The translations under genes were made by a program, and so were the position numbers. From Owenia fusiformis (lineage: Eukaryota; Annelida; Polychaeta; Sabellida; Oweniidae), in contig CAIIXF020000012.1 of the NCBI GenBank assembly GCA_903813345.2, positions 1,281,318 through 1,345,317 of the forward strand: a stretch of 64,000 nt of DNA. Direction: 5' to 3'. The notes under the pieces were generated by a model, which saw nothing but the letters and a program-made list of their open reading frames with translations, was not told the origin of the DNA and searched no databases. Of the stretch, positions 1-12,200 are shown piece after piece (positions within the stretch are counted from its first letter, which is position 1; each line of letters opens with the position of its first letter).

Positions 1-282
1 TGCCAAATGAATAGGCGCAGTGCATGGCAAAATATGTTAGGTCATCTAGTATTTTTTTGAACTGATACCCTTCTAAGATATGAGATCTATTAAAAAGGCG
101 CATCGTAACCAACGTACAAAAGTCAATGTTTTTGATATAAATCAGGCAACAATAGTATACACGCGCGACCTGTAATAAATAGGTATAAGGGACGTTACAT
201 TTAGTAAGGGAGAATTATTGACAACATAAATAATTAAGTTGTTTACAGACAGATAAGGAACATTTTTATGACGTAAATTCAA
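1..282. other. No recognised feature
   Basis: AT-rich sequence with no coding potential, repeat or RNA gene that I can support. Confidence 0.4.
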
Positions 283-417
283 TTCGAACATGACTGTATT
301 CAGGCCTTCTATAAACTGTAATCAAAGTCAACATTTCACCCAGGGTATATTCGCGAAGAATACCCCTGGTAATACGTGTAATGTGTGACGTCATAACGCT
401 GGGTTTTCATGTTCGAA
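283..417. mobile_element. 135-bp miniature inverted-repeat element, copy 1
   Basis: Bounded by TTCGAACATGA and its exact complement TCATGTTCGAA. The inner 110 bp recurs at 17979-18094, which lacks the right terminus. No convincing target duplication. Confidence 0.55.
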
Positions 418-1915
418 TCGTAATATAGACCTCAGAGCAGGTGTAATATCGTCGAATACACTCCTTAAACAATTGTTAAAGACCCTGTTACGTTGTCAAC
501 AATACGCTGCTAATAATACGATAGTCTTACCCAATGTAATCAAGATGTCATATGTGAAACTAAAGATAAAATAAATAATACAGAAGGAAAATTCAAATAT
601 TTGAAAATTTAATGACCAACAACTTTTATTTCAACTGGATGAAAAATAATCCGAATGGCTAAAAAATATGAATATATTTTAAAACTTTGCACAGGGCCTT
701 TAATTGAGCGCTCTGCATCTGTACCAGTGAGTGATCATTCGTGACGGAGGATTTGTAGGGTAAAAGCAGACACTATCTTTAAAGTGATGAATTAGTACTT
801 TCAAATACAAGTACATGTACATGTTAATCAATATTTACTACCGATGCCAATAAAAATCAGCATAGAGGGCTTTTCATATGTCATTTTAATGTTTACCAGT
901 TAATGCTTCTCGTTTAGATTATTACACAAAACCAAAACTGACGCATGTTTAAATCTTTTTGATTATCATGATTGTTTGCTCCTCAAAATATAATACTATA
1001 AAACATACTTACTATCAAACTAAACTAATTGTTCCTTCAAAATGATCACCTCAATAATTATGTGGGTCCTATTGCTGCTCCTGGGTATTTTGAGCTAAAA
1101 TACAAGAATGTTTGCTATTATATGCGATCACCTCATTCTAAATTCTTGTTCTTGATTTTCCAATGAGCAAACAATAGTTTTAATTATTGACCATGTAATG
1201 AATGAGGTAGTCCAGGGTTTATAGTGCAGACATATGATTTTTACTTACAGTCAAACTCTGGAGAGGTCAATAATGCAATGTGTTTATCAATCAATTTTCA
1301 TTTTTAAAACAGCTAACTCGACCTGGATGATATTCTGTTTTCACCCTGTTAAAAGTATGGAATATTAAGTTACTTTGAAAGAAACTGGTAAAACGAGAAA
1401 AAACTTTCGGACATCACTGCAAAATGTGTCAAAATAAAAGATATCACCTTTATCTTCCAATGATTTGCAGCTAAAACGCATCAGCAACCGCATCCTGGGC
1501 TTTCAATAGCAGGGGGCGAGTGTCCGAAATCGCCGTTTGTTTTCGATAATTCGCCGTTTGTTAGAAGTCAAATATTGTCTAAGTTTTGGGGGAAAATATA
1601 AGTCTTCTATAGACTATCCTTTATTTTATTCAGCGATCTTGTTTTGCACTTCCTTGTCTATGATTTGTACCTCAGTTTCGAACTGCAATGGAACTCACTA
1701 TAATCGTAAGGATCACTTGATCTCATTATAGTAGTAAACACCGTCCAATTTTGTACCTGTTTGGGCTATGGATTTTAGATCACTATCTGACCACTATCAT
1801 GTGCATGATAATTCAAATTCCAACCTTTGGTATAATCAGAGTTGGTTATTTTTCACTGGACATGCAGTTACATGTATGATTGATACAACTCTGTCCAACC
1901 AGTCACAGTACAGTC
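418..1915. other. Non-coding, nothing clear
   Basis: AT-rich. The only point of note is a 19-codon ORF at 1042-1098 that resembles a signal peptide (MITSIIMWVLLLLLGILS), with no supporting exon structure. Confidence 0.4.
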
Positions 1916-2007
1916 TACCCTGCGTCAGTGCGTGCAGAGTCTAGTTAAACTACTGAAGACGAAGAAGCTCTCTTTTAAGAAGTGAAGTCAAACGAATGCA
2001 AAGGGTA
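1916..2007 (+). mobile_element. Mutator-like miniature element, TACCC family copy 1
   Basis: 92 bp from TACCCTGCGT to GCAAAGGGTA, flanked by a perfect 9-bp direct repeat AGTACAGTC (1907-1915 and 2008-2016). Two further copies are at 47966-48056 and 48570-48657. Confidence 0.85.
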
Positions 2008-2016
2008 AGTACAGTC

Positions 2017-4782
2017 CTTCCAATGGGTGTAAAATTGTATTAATCAGTTAAAGGCCCCATATAAAGTTTAAACCACTTTGGCTTATATTTTTGTCTTATC
2101 CAATGTTATCAAAGCGTGAAATGTGAAACTTTTTATTAATTTCAAAAATGTTTTTGAAGGACTTTTTGTTTAAAATATCGTGAATTTATTCAAAACTAAC
2201 TTTAAGAGGTCACACTAATCCTTTAAAGCGATAATTCACACCGATGTATAGCAATCATCCTCACTTGTTCTTTTGCCGACAAAATCAAGAAAATTGGTTG
2301 ATAGGTGAGCGAGCAATGAACTCATCCATGCATGAAAGTGGTTCAGGGAAAGATGCATTTCAAAATTTTAATTCTCATAGAAACCAATGGTAAACTAATA
2401 TTAAAAACATATTCATCCTTTTAACCTGGTTAGACAGTCAAAATTGGTTTATTGTTTAGCATATTTAGAAAAGATTGACATTGAAAAATGTTGCCACCTA
2501 AGTGATGTCACGATGTGGTCACTTAGGTTGAAAATATTTTCGATATGCTAAATCATTAAATTAGCACATTAGATATAACATTTTATTTTTAACATGGTGT
2601 GTCCGTTATATATTGGTGTTAAAAAGATATAGAGGTTCTTATATGAGTACCTGTGCAAGATCGTCCATTCTTGATGAGATTTAATAATTCCTCTTTATCG
2701 AGTCGCAGACGAGATAAAGAAACATTATCAAAGCGACTGTCGGATAAATTATGAATGTAGTTTCGCACAGGTGTCAACGGAACCAAACAGTGAACCCCGC
2801 TTTCCCGAACCCGAGTTTCCAGAATTCGCCTCGCATGCCTTCGACTCTTTCTCAAGATTTGGGCCCTAATTTTCTCAAAATATATTGTACCCCGACATTA
2901 TCATCCTGGTGTCTCGTTTATAACACCCTTGTAATTACAATGCGAAGTTACTTAAGCATGATAAAAAGTGTATGTGTGGATGGGGGGAGGAGGTTTGACC
3001 CCCACTTACCAAAAGCTGGGACATGTATACCTTTATATACTCAAGTATTAACAGTACAAAAGGGAGAAAAAATCCACCAGGTCCATAATTCTACACGTTC
3101 ACGTACAAGTTTAAAAAAGTGTATCTTAAATTTATGTAGAACTACGCCTTTGTACAAGCGACGCATTTTCACAGGTGCGTCTTTACAATGAAACACAATA
3201 ACGAGAATTGCAACTTTAGGATCTTGAAAAAAGTTGCAATATTCTTCCTGGTAAGAATAGGTTTCCACGTACAACTAGAAACACTATATAAAATAACTAT
3301 CTATACACCATCAATGCAAATATATGCTTTCTTCCATTCTGATACTCATGGCATCTTTCTGTTTCACCTGAAACACAGGGCTGAGAAGAAATGAGATGTC
3401 ATGGCTTATCATGATGGCTTTCTTCGAGAATACATAATGCGGGCCCGGGAATGCGGGGTGCCACATTCATTGCAACACACCTTGCAACAATGTCTTATAT
3501 GAGGGTAATTTCTTATATTGAGAAGTTTATCATCTATTGAAATTAAATACTTGTAGCTACAAAAAGCGAATTTGTTTGAGCAGTCCTAGCTCGACATATT
3601 GAAAACAATATTTACAACATGGTATTCTTAGTAGACTGTTCAATTTGGAATTTCGAAGTAGCCAAACATCAGCTTTCTAACAAAAATCATCATTAAAGGA
3701 TTTTATCAAAGTCTTCCATGCAAATGAAGGTATTCACATTAACAAATTAAGATTAGATCCACAATATGTTATCAAATGGTTAAATGCGCAAAATGTGTAG
3801 ATATGTTTTCCTTAATAATGTGTGAGGAGGCCTTTCAGGCAAATTTCGAAAACGTAGTGAGAACAAGTTTGGTGTAGAGGGGAGGGGGATATCTCCCACC
3901 TCGGTCTCTCTCTAATGCCTTGGCCACATATGCGCCGATTAGTCATCGGCCGATTTCTAAATCAATTTCGACAATAATTATCTAATTCGGCAATTTTAGT
4001 GACAAAACATGAAGGTACATTATGTAAAATTTTGAAGACAATTGGTGCATATTTAACAAAATACCGGCACCAGTCCTGTTACTTTTGGAACACCCTGTAT
4101 GTCACCATTTCTGGCAATGTCTGGAGGCGGTAAAAACTAAAATGAATCTGATATACACATAATCACAAGTGAATCATCTATTAATACATCACTCTCATTT
4201 TAATAATGACAATTCTAGATTTTGATTTCTATTAAAAGTGTTCAATTCAACGGGTGCATTTGGATTTGTGAAATGCAACCTGTGTAAGGGTAAGTTATCT
4301 TATAAAAGGTAAATGACATTCTATATAAGTTGCCCTAGTCATTCCACAGTTCCAGGTGTTATTTTGTGGAGCCCATGTCTTGCCACGTCACACGTGGAAA
4401 TGACTTTGACAAACCTTGGACATCTTTCTTTCAGTCCATGGACTCTAAAATAACAAGAATTTGCATTGTCGGGAGCGTAAAATTGGTTATTTTGAATGCC
4501 GCCTCTTGTATTTTTCATCTGCCCCTTGTACACAAAGTTACTGAAACCACTGGTATCTCTCTTTTAAAAAACAAAAACTAGAAATTTAGATTATATTTAC
4601 TTAACATGAAGAAACTGAACGCACTTTACTCCTATTAAAAAGAATACCTGTTTTTATTAAAATTAATGACTGCAGACTATGGAATGAGTTTATCTTCAAC
4701 GCCCGACATCTTATTTGGTTTGAATTCTAAAGATAATTTTTGAAGGTGCCTAGAAACATTAATCTATATTAGGTGCTGCACC
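2017..4782. other. Non-coding spacer
   Basis: No gene or repeat array recognised. The open frame at 2751-3191 (146 codons) lacks domain character and exon signals. Confidence 0.4.
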
Positions 4783-5373
4783 AGGGATCAACTGGAGACA
4801 AGACACGATGTCTTCGTTTCAGCACAGCCGGTTGATAATAATTTTTGTTTTCTCGACTTTATCACCTTTATCCTTGAAATTCAGGTTTCAAAATAAGGTT
4901 ATTCTTTACAAATGTTGCATATATCCATTATTTGTTTGGATTATTACAAAACGATTCTTTTGCGTAAGGAAACGAAGCCTTTTTCTCAGAGAAACGAAGA
5001 AAGTACATATGTTTGTAAAGCATGAAACGAAAGGGGAAACAAAGAGTTTCACCACTCAGAGACATCTACAATATGATTCCAATTGCAAATGTGCCCCTCC
5101 ATATTACTACGTTCGTTGCAAATAAAAATGTATTCGCATCATTGCTTTAAACGAAAAGCTGTCTTCGTTTCCTATGCGAGGGAACTAATTTGTAAATATC
5201 GTAATTACTTCATCTATTTCCGAGATGTAATCATATTTCAAAACTAGAACCTATGCACTACATGCAGGCCAAACATAAAGTTAAAATTTGATGGATAGAG
5301 GTGACAAAATCAAGGAAACAAACAATCTTACCAAATTCTTACACTGGATGTCTTCGTTTCCAGTTGATCCCCA
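4783..5373. mobile_element. 590-bp element with terminal inverted repeats
   Basis: The left end GGGATCAACTGGAGACAAGA matches the complement of the right end, GGGATCAACTGGAAACGAAG. The interior has an unconvincing 105-codon ORF (4808-5125) and no transposase similarity. It looks non-autonomous. No target duplication was identified. Confidence 0.55.
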
Positions 5374-5515
5374 GTGTACTGGGTCTCCATCAAAGTAGAT
5401 ATAATTTGATAGAGTTAACATTAATAAAAATACATTTCTAAAACAGAATGTAACCAACTTGATGTTTGCAATTTCAAAAAAAGTGTAACGGGTATTGAAC
5501 GCAGAACATGGTGAC

Positions 5516-6510
5516 TAAAATGATTTTATATATATTCAGTCACAGTCAAAGCATTTAATTGATTTTATATATATTTAGTCACAGTTTAAAGCACTTAATT
5601 GATTTTATATATATTCAGTCACAGTTAAAAGCATTTAATTGATTTTATATATATCCAGTCACAGACAAAGCATTTAAATGATTTTATATATATTCAGTCA
5701 CAGTTTAAAGCATTTAATTGATTTTATACATATCCAGTCACAGTCTAAAGCATTTAATTGATTTTATATATATCCAGTCACAATCTAAAGCATTTAATTG
5801 ATTTTATACATATCCAGTCACAGTCTAAAGCATTTAATTGATTTTATACATATCCAGTCACAGTCAAATCATTTAATTGATTTTATATATATTCAGTCAC
5901 AGTTTAAAGCATTTAATTGATTTTATATATATCCAGTCACAGACAAAGCATTTAAATGATTTTATATATATTCAGTCACAGTTTAAAGCATTTAATTGAT
6001 TTTATATATATCCAGTCACAGTCTAAAGCATTTAATTGATTTTATACATATCCAGTCACAGTCAAATCATTTAATTGATTTTATATATATTCAGTCACAG
6101 TCTAAAGCATTTAATTGATTTTATACATATCCAGTCACAGTCAAATCATTTAATTGATTTTATATATATTCACTCACAGTCAAAGCATTTAATTGATTTG
6201 ATATATATTCAGTCACAGTCTAAAGCATTTAATTGATTTTATACATTTCCAGTCACAGTCAAATCATTTAATTGATTTTATATATATTCAGTCACAGTCA
6301 AAGCATTTAATTGATTTTATATATATCCAGTTACAGTCAAATCATTTAATTGATTTTATATATATTCACTCACAGTCAAAGCATTTAATTGATTTGATAT
6401 ATATTCAGTCACAGTCTAAAGCATTTAATTGATTTTATATATATTCACTCACAGTCAAAGCATTTAATTGATTTGATATATATTCAGTCATAGTCAAAGC
6501 ATTTAATTGA
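5516..6510. repeat. 40-bp satellite, about 25 units
   Basis: Tandem units of the form GATTTTATATATATTCAGTC + ACAGTCTAAAGCATTTAATT, spaced 39-41 bp. Variants (TACATATCC, CAAATC, GATTTG) are shared by blocks of neighbouring units, showing multi-unit duplication. Confidence 0.95.
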
Positions 6511-6759
6511 ATTTCATTGTTCACAAATCTAAACACAGTACCCCTTTCTGCAAACTTAAAACACATCTTTATTATCCTTTTTGAGCAAAAAATGAAATAT
6601 TTTCTATCACCCAAAATGTGCCGACAACTGGTTCTGCCCAAATGTTTACTAGAAGTGTGTGATATATGACATAGACAGTATTCACATGTACTCATCTCTT
6701 GAAAATAAATCAATTTCATTTTACTAGATACTGTTACTCAGTCTTGAACAATCTCAACA

Positions 6760-6924
6760 ATGTCACCACCTGATGAAGTATAACAGGGCATTTACATGCG
6801 AAATGTTACTACCTGCCATTTGTTACAGACACCGAACGCCGACCTACCACAGAATGTCAATTGGCATCGATAAAAAAGTTGGTGACTATTACAATATGTC
6901 ACCACTTGTAGTGGTGGTGACATA
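6760..6924 (+). mobile_element. Short copy of the TGTCACCACC composite element
   Basis: Begins ATGTCACCACCTGATG and ends with the hairpin CACCACTTGTAGTGGTGGTG then ACATAA. Inside, TGTTACAGACACCGAACGCC matches the same part of the long copy at 55076-56980. It lacks the tandem core. Confidence 0.7.
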
Positions 6925-7540
6925 AAAATTACAAATTACAGATGTTGATTATTTGCTGGCTATAACAACGTGCCACTAGTTCTTGATGGTGGCATTATTA
7001 AACCATTTATCTTCGTCTCACCCGTGTGAGCTAATAATAATAGAAGACTGGATCAAGACTACAAGAGGACAATTTACAAGTGAATGAATCATTAAATAGC
7101 AAGAATCATTGTGGCAATTACAGAAGGTAATAGTGGTCAAAACATTACATCCCATACACCTTATGGGGCAAAAATACCACATTCTGAATCGACCAAAAAA
7201 ATGATGATGTCTAGAGTACTGTACACACTCCTGGTAATTTTCACACTTTTTTATTTTCACATTTTGTGTTTTTGATTCTTGATGTTCCCAAATTCTAGGT
7301 TAATCATGGAGGAAGGGGCAGGGTGATAATGTGAATTTTCATAAACTCATGAAATCAGTATCATTCAAAATTACCTGAAGTACTGTACTGATTACTTAGG
7401 TAAATAAACTAGGACCCTTTCTTTAAGCAATGAACAGAACCATTCAATTAAAATATTAGGCTATTCCATTTTATTTGCATTGTTTATTTGAAACCAATCT
7501 AGCTGCCTTAAAGTTAAAATAAACCATGCTTGGTTGTCAA
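6925..7540. other. Non-coding spacer
   Basis: AT-rich. No feature recognised; the minus-strand 80-codon frame at 7018-7260 shows no protein character. Confidence 0.35.
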
Positions 7541-7544
7541 TCAC

Positions 7545-8175
7545 ACTATCATTAGTTGCTTGCTTGTTCAACACAGATACGACATGCCTATTTGTTCAGC
7601 ACTGTTAAAAGTTGTTTGTTCAACATGTTACATAGTTATATTTTCAACATACAAACATTCAATGGTTGTTTGTTAACCAAACATACTTTCAATGGTTGTT
7701 TGTTCAACACAACATTCAATAGTTAATTGTTCAACACAAAAACATCCAATGATTGTTTGTTGGACAAACACATCCAATGGTTGATTGTTAAACACAAAAA
7801 CATCCAATGGTTGTTTGTTCAACACACACATTCAATGGTTGATTGTTCAACACACAACATTCAATGGTTGATTGTTCAACACACAACATTCAATGGATGA
7901 TTGTTTGACATAAATACATTCAATAGTTGTGCATTCAACACAAAAACATTCAATGATTGTTTATTCAACACAGAGCATTCAATGGTTGATTGTTCAACAC
8001 ACAACATTCAATGGTTGATTGTTTGACAAAAATACATTCAATGATTGTTTATTCAACATACAACATTTAATTGTTGTTTGTTTGACAAAAATACATTCAA
8101 TGGTTGTTCCTTCAACACACAAACATTCGATGGTTGTTTGTTCAACAAAAAAAGTCAATAGTTGATTTCTCAACA
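7545..8175. repeat. Irregular minisatellite, roughly 30-35-bp units
   Basis: Diverged tandem units built on ACATTCAATGGTTGTTTGTT and CAACACAAAA. At least 15 units can be read. Confidence 0.85.
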
Positions 8176-8179
8176 TTAA

Positions 8180-9194
8180 TATTATATAGCAATTTTATTA
8201 TTACATATGAAAATAATTGTACATTTTACATAGTGATTAACACTAGGAGTTTTAAAACATACAATGTTTTTCAATCTTTGTACAAATGCTGCCTTTTCAT
8301 TGCAATCTCTTTGGTTACAATTCTATAAATACTTATATGCACTCTCTACCCTCAACCTCTAAAACTTTCACCAAAACAATCTGGGATTTATAAAATATGG
8401 GTTCAGTTGTCCTAGAAATAATTTAAAATTGATTAACAGTAGAACACTTCTAGCAAAAAGATTTCCAATTTTCAAAACAGGTATTTATTTTATTAGCTTT
8501 CAGTGTTTGATTATGTAATGTATCGCCTAATTTGATTCATCTTATTTATTTAAATATAAAACAAATTTGACATATTTTCAAGTAAAATTGCAAGTCCAGG
8601 GTAAAATATGCAAATTTAAAATTTCATTATTTCAAATATTATTTGATTCTATAATGTTTCTGATTTAATAAGCTGTAACTGAATTTCATACCGTTTCATG
8701 AATTTCTAAAAAAAAGAAAAATGTAAATGGTGATACCAGGACACAAGCATGCATTACAATATGTTTTTTAAAACATGGACTTCATCATATTAGCCCACCT
8801 ATGGATTTCCTTAATCCTTCTGGAGAGTATTTCTAACTATGCCTAGGAGATCATAAGTGTCTTTCAATTATGCACTTATACAGTTCAGGTAAGTATAGGC
8901 CATGAACCATATCTTGAATATTATATATCTTGGTAAAAGGGGTTTCATTAGAATTTCAGACAACAGGCAAATCAAGAAAACAGGCACCATAATTGTATAA
9001 TATTACACTGAAATTCCTTAAAAAGGCTGATTTTGGTAACAATATCCAGAGATGAAGAACCTGTTGTCAAATGCAAATGAAACCCCTGTGTAATGTGATC
9101 TGTCATTTCATTAAAGCCCAATAGCAGATTGAGGTTCCATTTATTTATAGCACTGTAGAGGATTGAGGATCCATTCATTTATAGCACTGTTAGG
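8180..9194. other. Downstream flank of the GTPase gene
   Basis: Contains the 3' UTR (minus strand) and then AT-rich sequence. A direct repeat of the motif CATTTATAGCACTGT occurs near 9140 and 9175. No other gene seen. Confidence 0.4.
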
Positions 9195-9248
9195 TTAGAG
9201 ATCATGCTCAGCCACACTCTGCTGGAGATATTGCTGATAGAGGGATTG
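9195..9248 (-). CDS. GTPase gene, exon 12 (stop codon)
   Basis: Encodes QSLYQQYLQQSVAEHDL (residues 433-449) and the TAA stop at 9195-9197. The acceptor is TTTTCCAG|C, phase 0. An AATAAA (minus strand) about 50 nt downstream, near 9142, could be the polyadenylation signal, but this part of the sequence is itself repetitive. Confidence 0.82.
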   Translation of the reverse strand, partial: QSLYQQYLQQSVAEHDL

Positions 9249-12200
9249 CTGGAAAACATGAAAGAATATACGGTATGAATTCACATATCACAAGGCATTA
9301 ACATTAATGTGATAAAAGGTCACCATATCACAAGGCATTAACATTAATGTCAGGGGCGTAGCCAGGATTAGTGGCGTAGGTACGCGAGGCCGGTGGCCGA
9401 GCCAAACTAGGGGGGTCCGGGGCCATGCCCCCCGAAAAATTTGGATTTTTGGGCTTATTTTTGGGCGTTCTGAGCGATTCTAGGTGCTATTCTACGATAA
9501 TAAACGGTAATAAACTCTGATCACTTGTTTGACAATTAAAAACATAACACTATAACAACACTATTGAATTAAATATATGATTTATTTCAATTTACACTTT
9601 TGGTTTTTGACTCTCAGTAGTACGCGGATGCGTATTCTGCGTATATGTGGCTACGCCCCTGAATGTGATAATAGGTCACCAACTGAAAGTGGTTACAGTG
9701 TGACAATTTGTTACAGATGCTCACAAGGCATTAACATCAATGTGATAAAAGGTCACCAACTGAAAATGGTTACAGTGTGACAATCGTTACAGAGTGACAA
9801 TTCGTTACAGAGTGACAATTCGTTACAGTGTGACAATTTGTTACAGTGTGACAATTCGTTACAGAGTGACAATTCATTACAGAGTGACAATTCGTTCCAG
9901 AGTGACAATTCGTTGCGGATGCTTCAGTCCAATCAGAAAAGTGCTATTTGGGCGATACATTATAACTTATAAGTTACATTCTTTACGGAAAGAAAGTAAG
10001 AGAAAAACTATATTTTGAAACGAGATAATAATAATGAGGTCTTATTTCTGATCAATGTTATGCTACAAATAAAAAGTGCAATTTTGGTGTATTAACATGT
10101 GTAGCATAAGATATTTAACAACAGAATGAAAACTGAACATCAGAACTTGAATATGAGACATGTAACTGTATTTTTAGAGAAATGAAACACATTGAAAGTT
10201 AATGTGTATTGACTGACAAACCATCTTAGAAGATTTGCTGTAGGATTTCAAGCTATAAAATATTGTGAACAAATTGTATAACGTGAGCCAATGGCATGGT
10301 CAGATTCCATATTAGGAGAGGCCAATTTAAATAATGAGATGAGGCAATACTTAATTGAGGCTAAAAATATTTTTCTGTATTGTAAAACTGTAAAATGTAT
10401 GTTTAACATGTAACTGTATTGTAATTGCTTTTTGCGATTGCTTTAACATGTTTTTTCTTTGAAATAAAAAAAAATATATATATTTTTCTACATCCCTGAT
10501 ACCAAGCTTAACTCAAGCTGATTGTTTAAATAATAGCCTCAAATGTTGAAGAAGTTGAAACTATTTGAAGATAAAACCCATATAAAACCAATATAGAATA
10601 GATTATTTCAACAAAGGAGGTATATGACCAGCATTCCTACCTTTTTCCCTTTGACTACATTCTGGACATACTCCTGGTTTTCCTTTAGGATCCTCTTCTG
10701 TTTCCTGGATAGCGTAGATTTAGCTCTGGAACAGAGATTAAGATTATCAATGCAATATGAGGGATCAGAAGACATTTAAAATTGTATTTGATGTCAGTGT
10801 TGAAATTTAAAATTTATTAATGTATAGGATGGACAGACAAGAGCTGTTGGTGATGAATTGGGGATTCTGCAACCTTTTCACAATGAAATTCCTCCGCAAT
10901 CCAGGCAAAAATATAAATTTTGTTTCATCTTCACAGGACCGCCACTGAATCCGTATATGGTATATTATTGATACCAACAGATATAACAACTTTTACTCTT
11001 TCAAGTCTGATACTTTTCCTTACATTTCCCCGATGGCTTATCATTTTGAAATAATCACACATCGTAGGTCCTTTTTGGCCTTTTTTCAAACCTCCCCGAC
11101 ATTTGCTGGTGCTACTGTACTTACCTGGAAGACCATCTTCCCAGCACGACTAGCAATAGAGATACAAATATGAAGGCCCCAAGCACATGAAGGTGGTAGG
11201 CCTCTGGTATCATGGACCACATCTTACGAACAGGAGACTGGAATGGGATAAATAAAGTGTTCAATCAAAATCTTTTATTTCATATTATCTTTTTTTTAGT
11301 TTACTAAAGTATACCACAAATAATAACTTAAAATTAATAGCAAGAATCAAAAGTATTAAAAATTATCTTATTAAAGCAGATATGAAATGGTATTTTTAAC
11401 CTTAAGGAATCAATATAATTTTTTGATAAATGTATTTGGACAAGTTTCCTCATCAGTAGTGTGCAAATTATTTCACTCTAACGATCGTTATAGCTGCTTA
11501 ATAAGCAATATTCAAATTGGTTGTGACGTTATTGGCCCCCACGTGATCTCTCACTGGTCCCCACGTGGCCCATTTTGGTCCATTATAGATCATGACGTCA
11601 TAATGCCAAAATGTTTTGTTATTTGTTTACACAACAATCCTATGGTTGCCGTGACGTTGTGATTACTAAGGAACCAATAAACCAAAGCTATATTTTGTAT
11701 ATGACGTTACTAATCACCTGGGGGCCAATTTGATTGATCAGTTAGTTTTATTTCGTTATCTAACATCTATTTTATAATGGCTATCGCAAGAACTCTACGT
11801 TGGGCTTACAATGGAGAAAACCGCATTTTTGTAGCTGCAAGTTGAGAAAAGCTATTTCAGTTGTCCTTTAACAGAAATTGCAGTTTTCTGTTCAAGTCTT
11901 TTCTTAGGAATGTTTGCAAGTTGCCTAAATCCATGTGAATGAATTCTATTTTGCTCTTAACGTAAACAACCACTTTAACAATAAAATAGCTTACCATATA
12001 AACATAGAGTTGTTCCCTGCCTGCTGCACCTAATGTGTTGGTGAGCATTTCTTTACTTGCGTTGCTTGCGAGGAAGTTGATGGCAAGAATTATGGGTAAT
12101 ACAAGACCGAGGCACAGGTAACAGAATCCCTTGCTTCTGGCTCGGAAGTTGTATGAACACGCCTCACTGGAAGTAGGTTATAGAATATGCTTATTTTCAG

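Noticed and set aside
408-420. GTTCGAATC box as a possible tRNA or SINE promoter
   Set aside because: It is the terminal inverted repeat of the 283-417 element; no cloverleaf or A box is present.
1042-1098. Signal-peptide-like 18-residue ORF
   Set aside because: Hydrophobic run only; the GTATTT after it is a weak donor and no partner exon was found.
2751-3191. 146-codon open frame
   Set aside because: No domain, no initiation context, no codon-like bias and no neighbouring exon.
4808-5125. 105-codon open frame inside an inverted-repeat element
   Set aside because: No transposase motif or similarity recognised; composition fits AT-rich noise.
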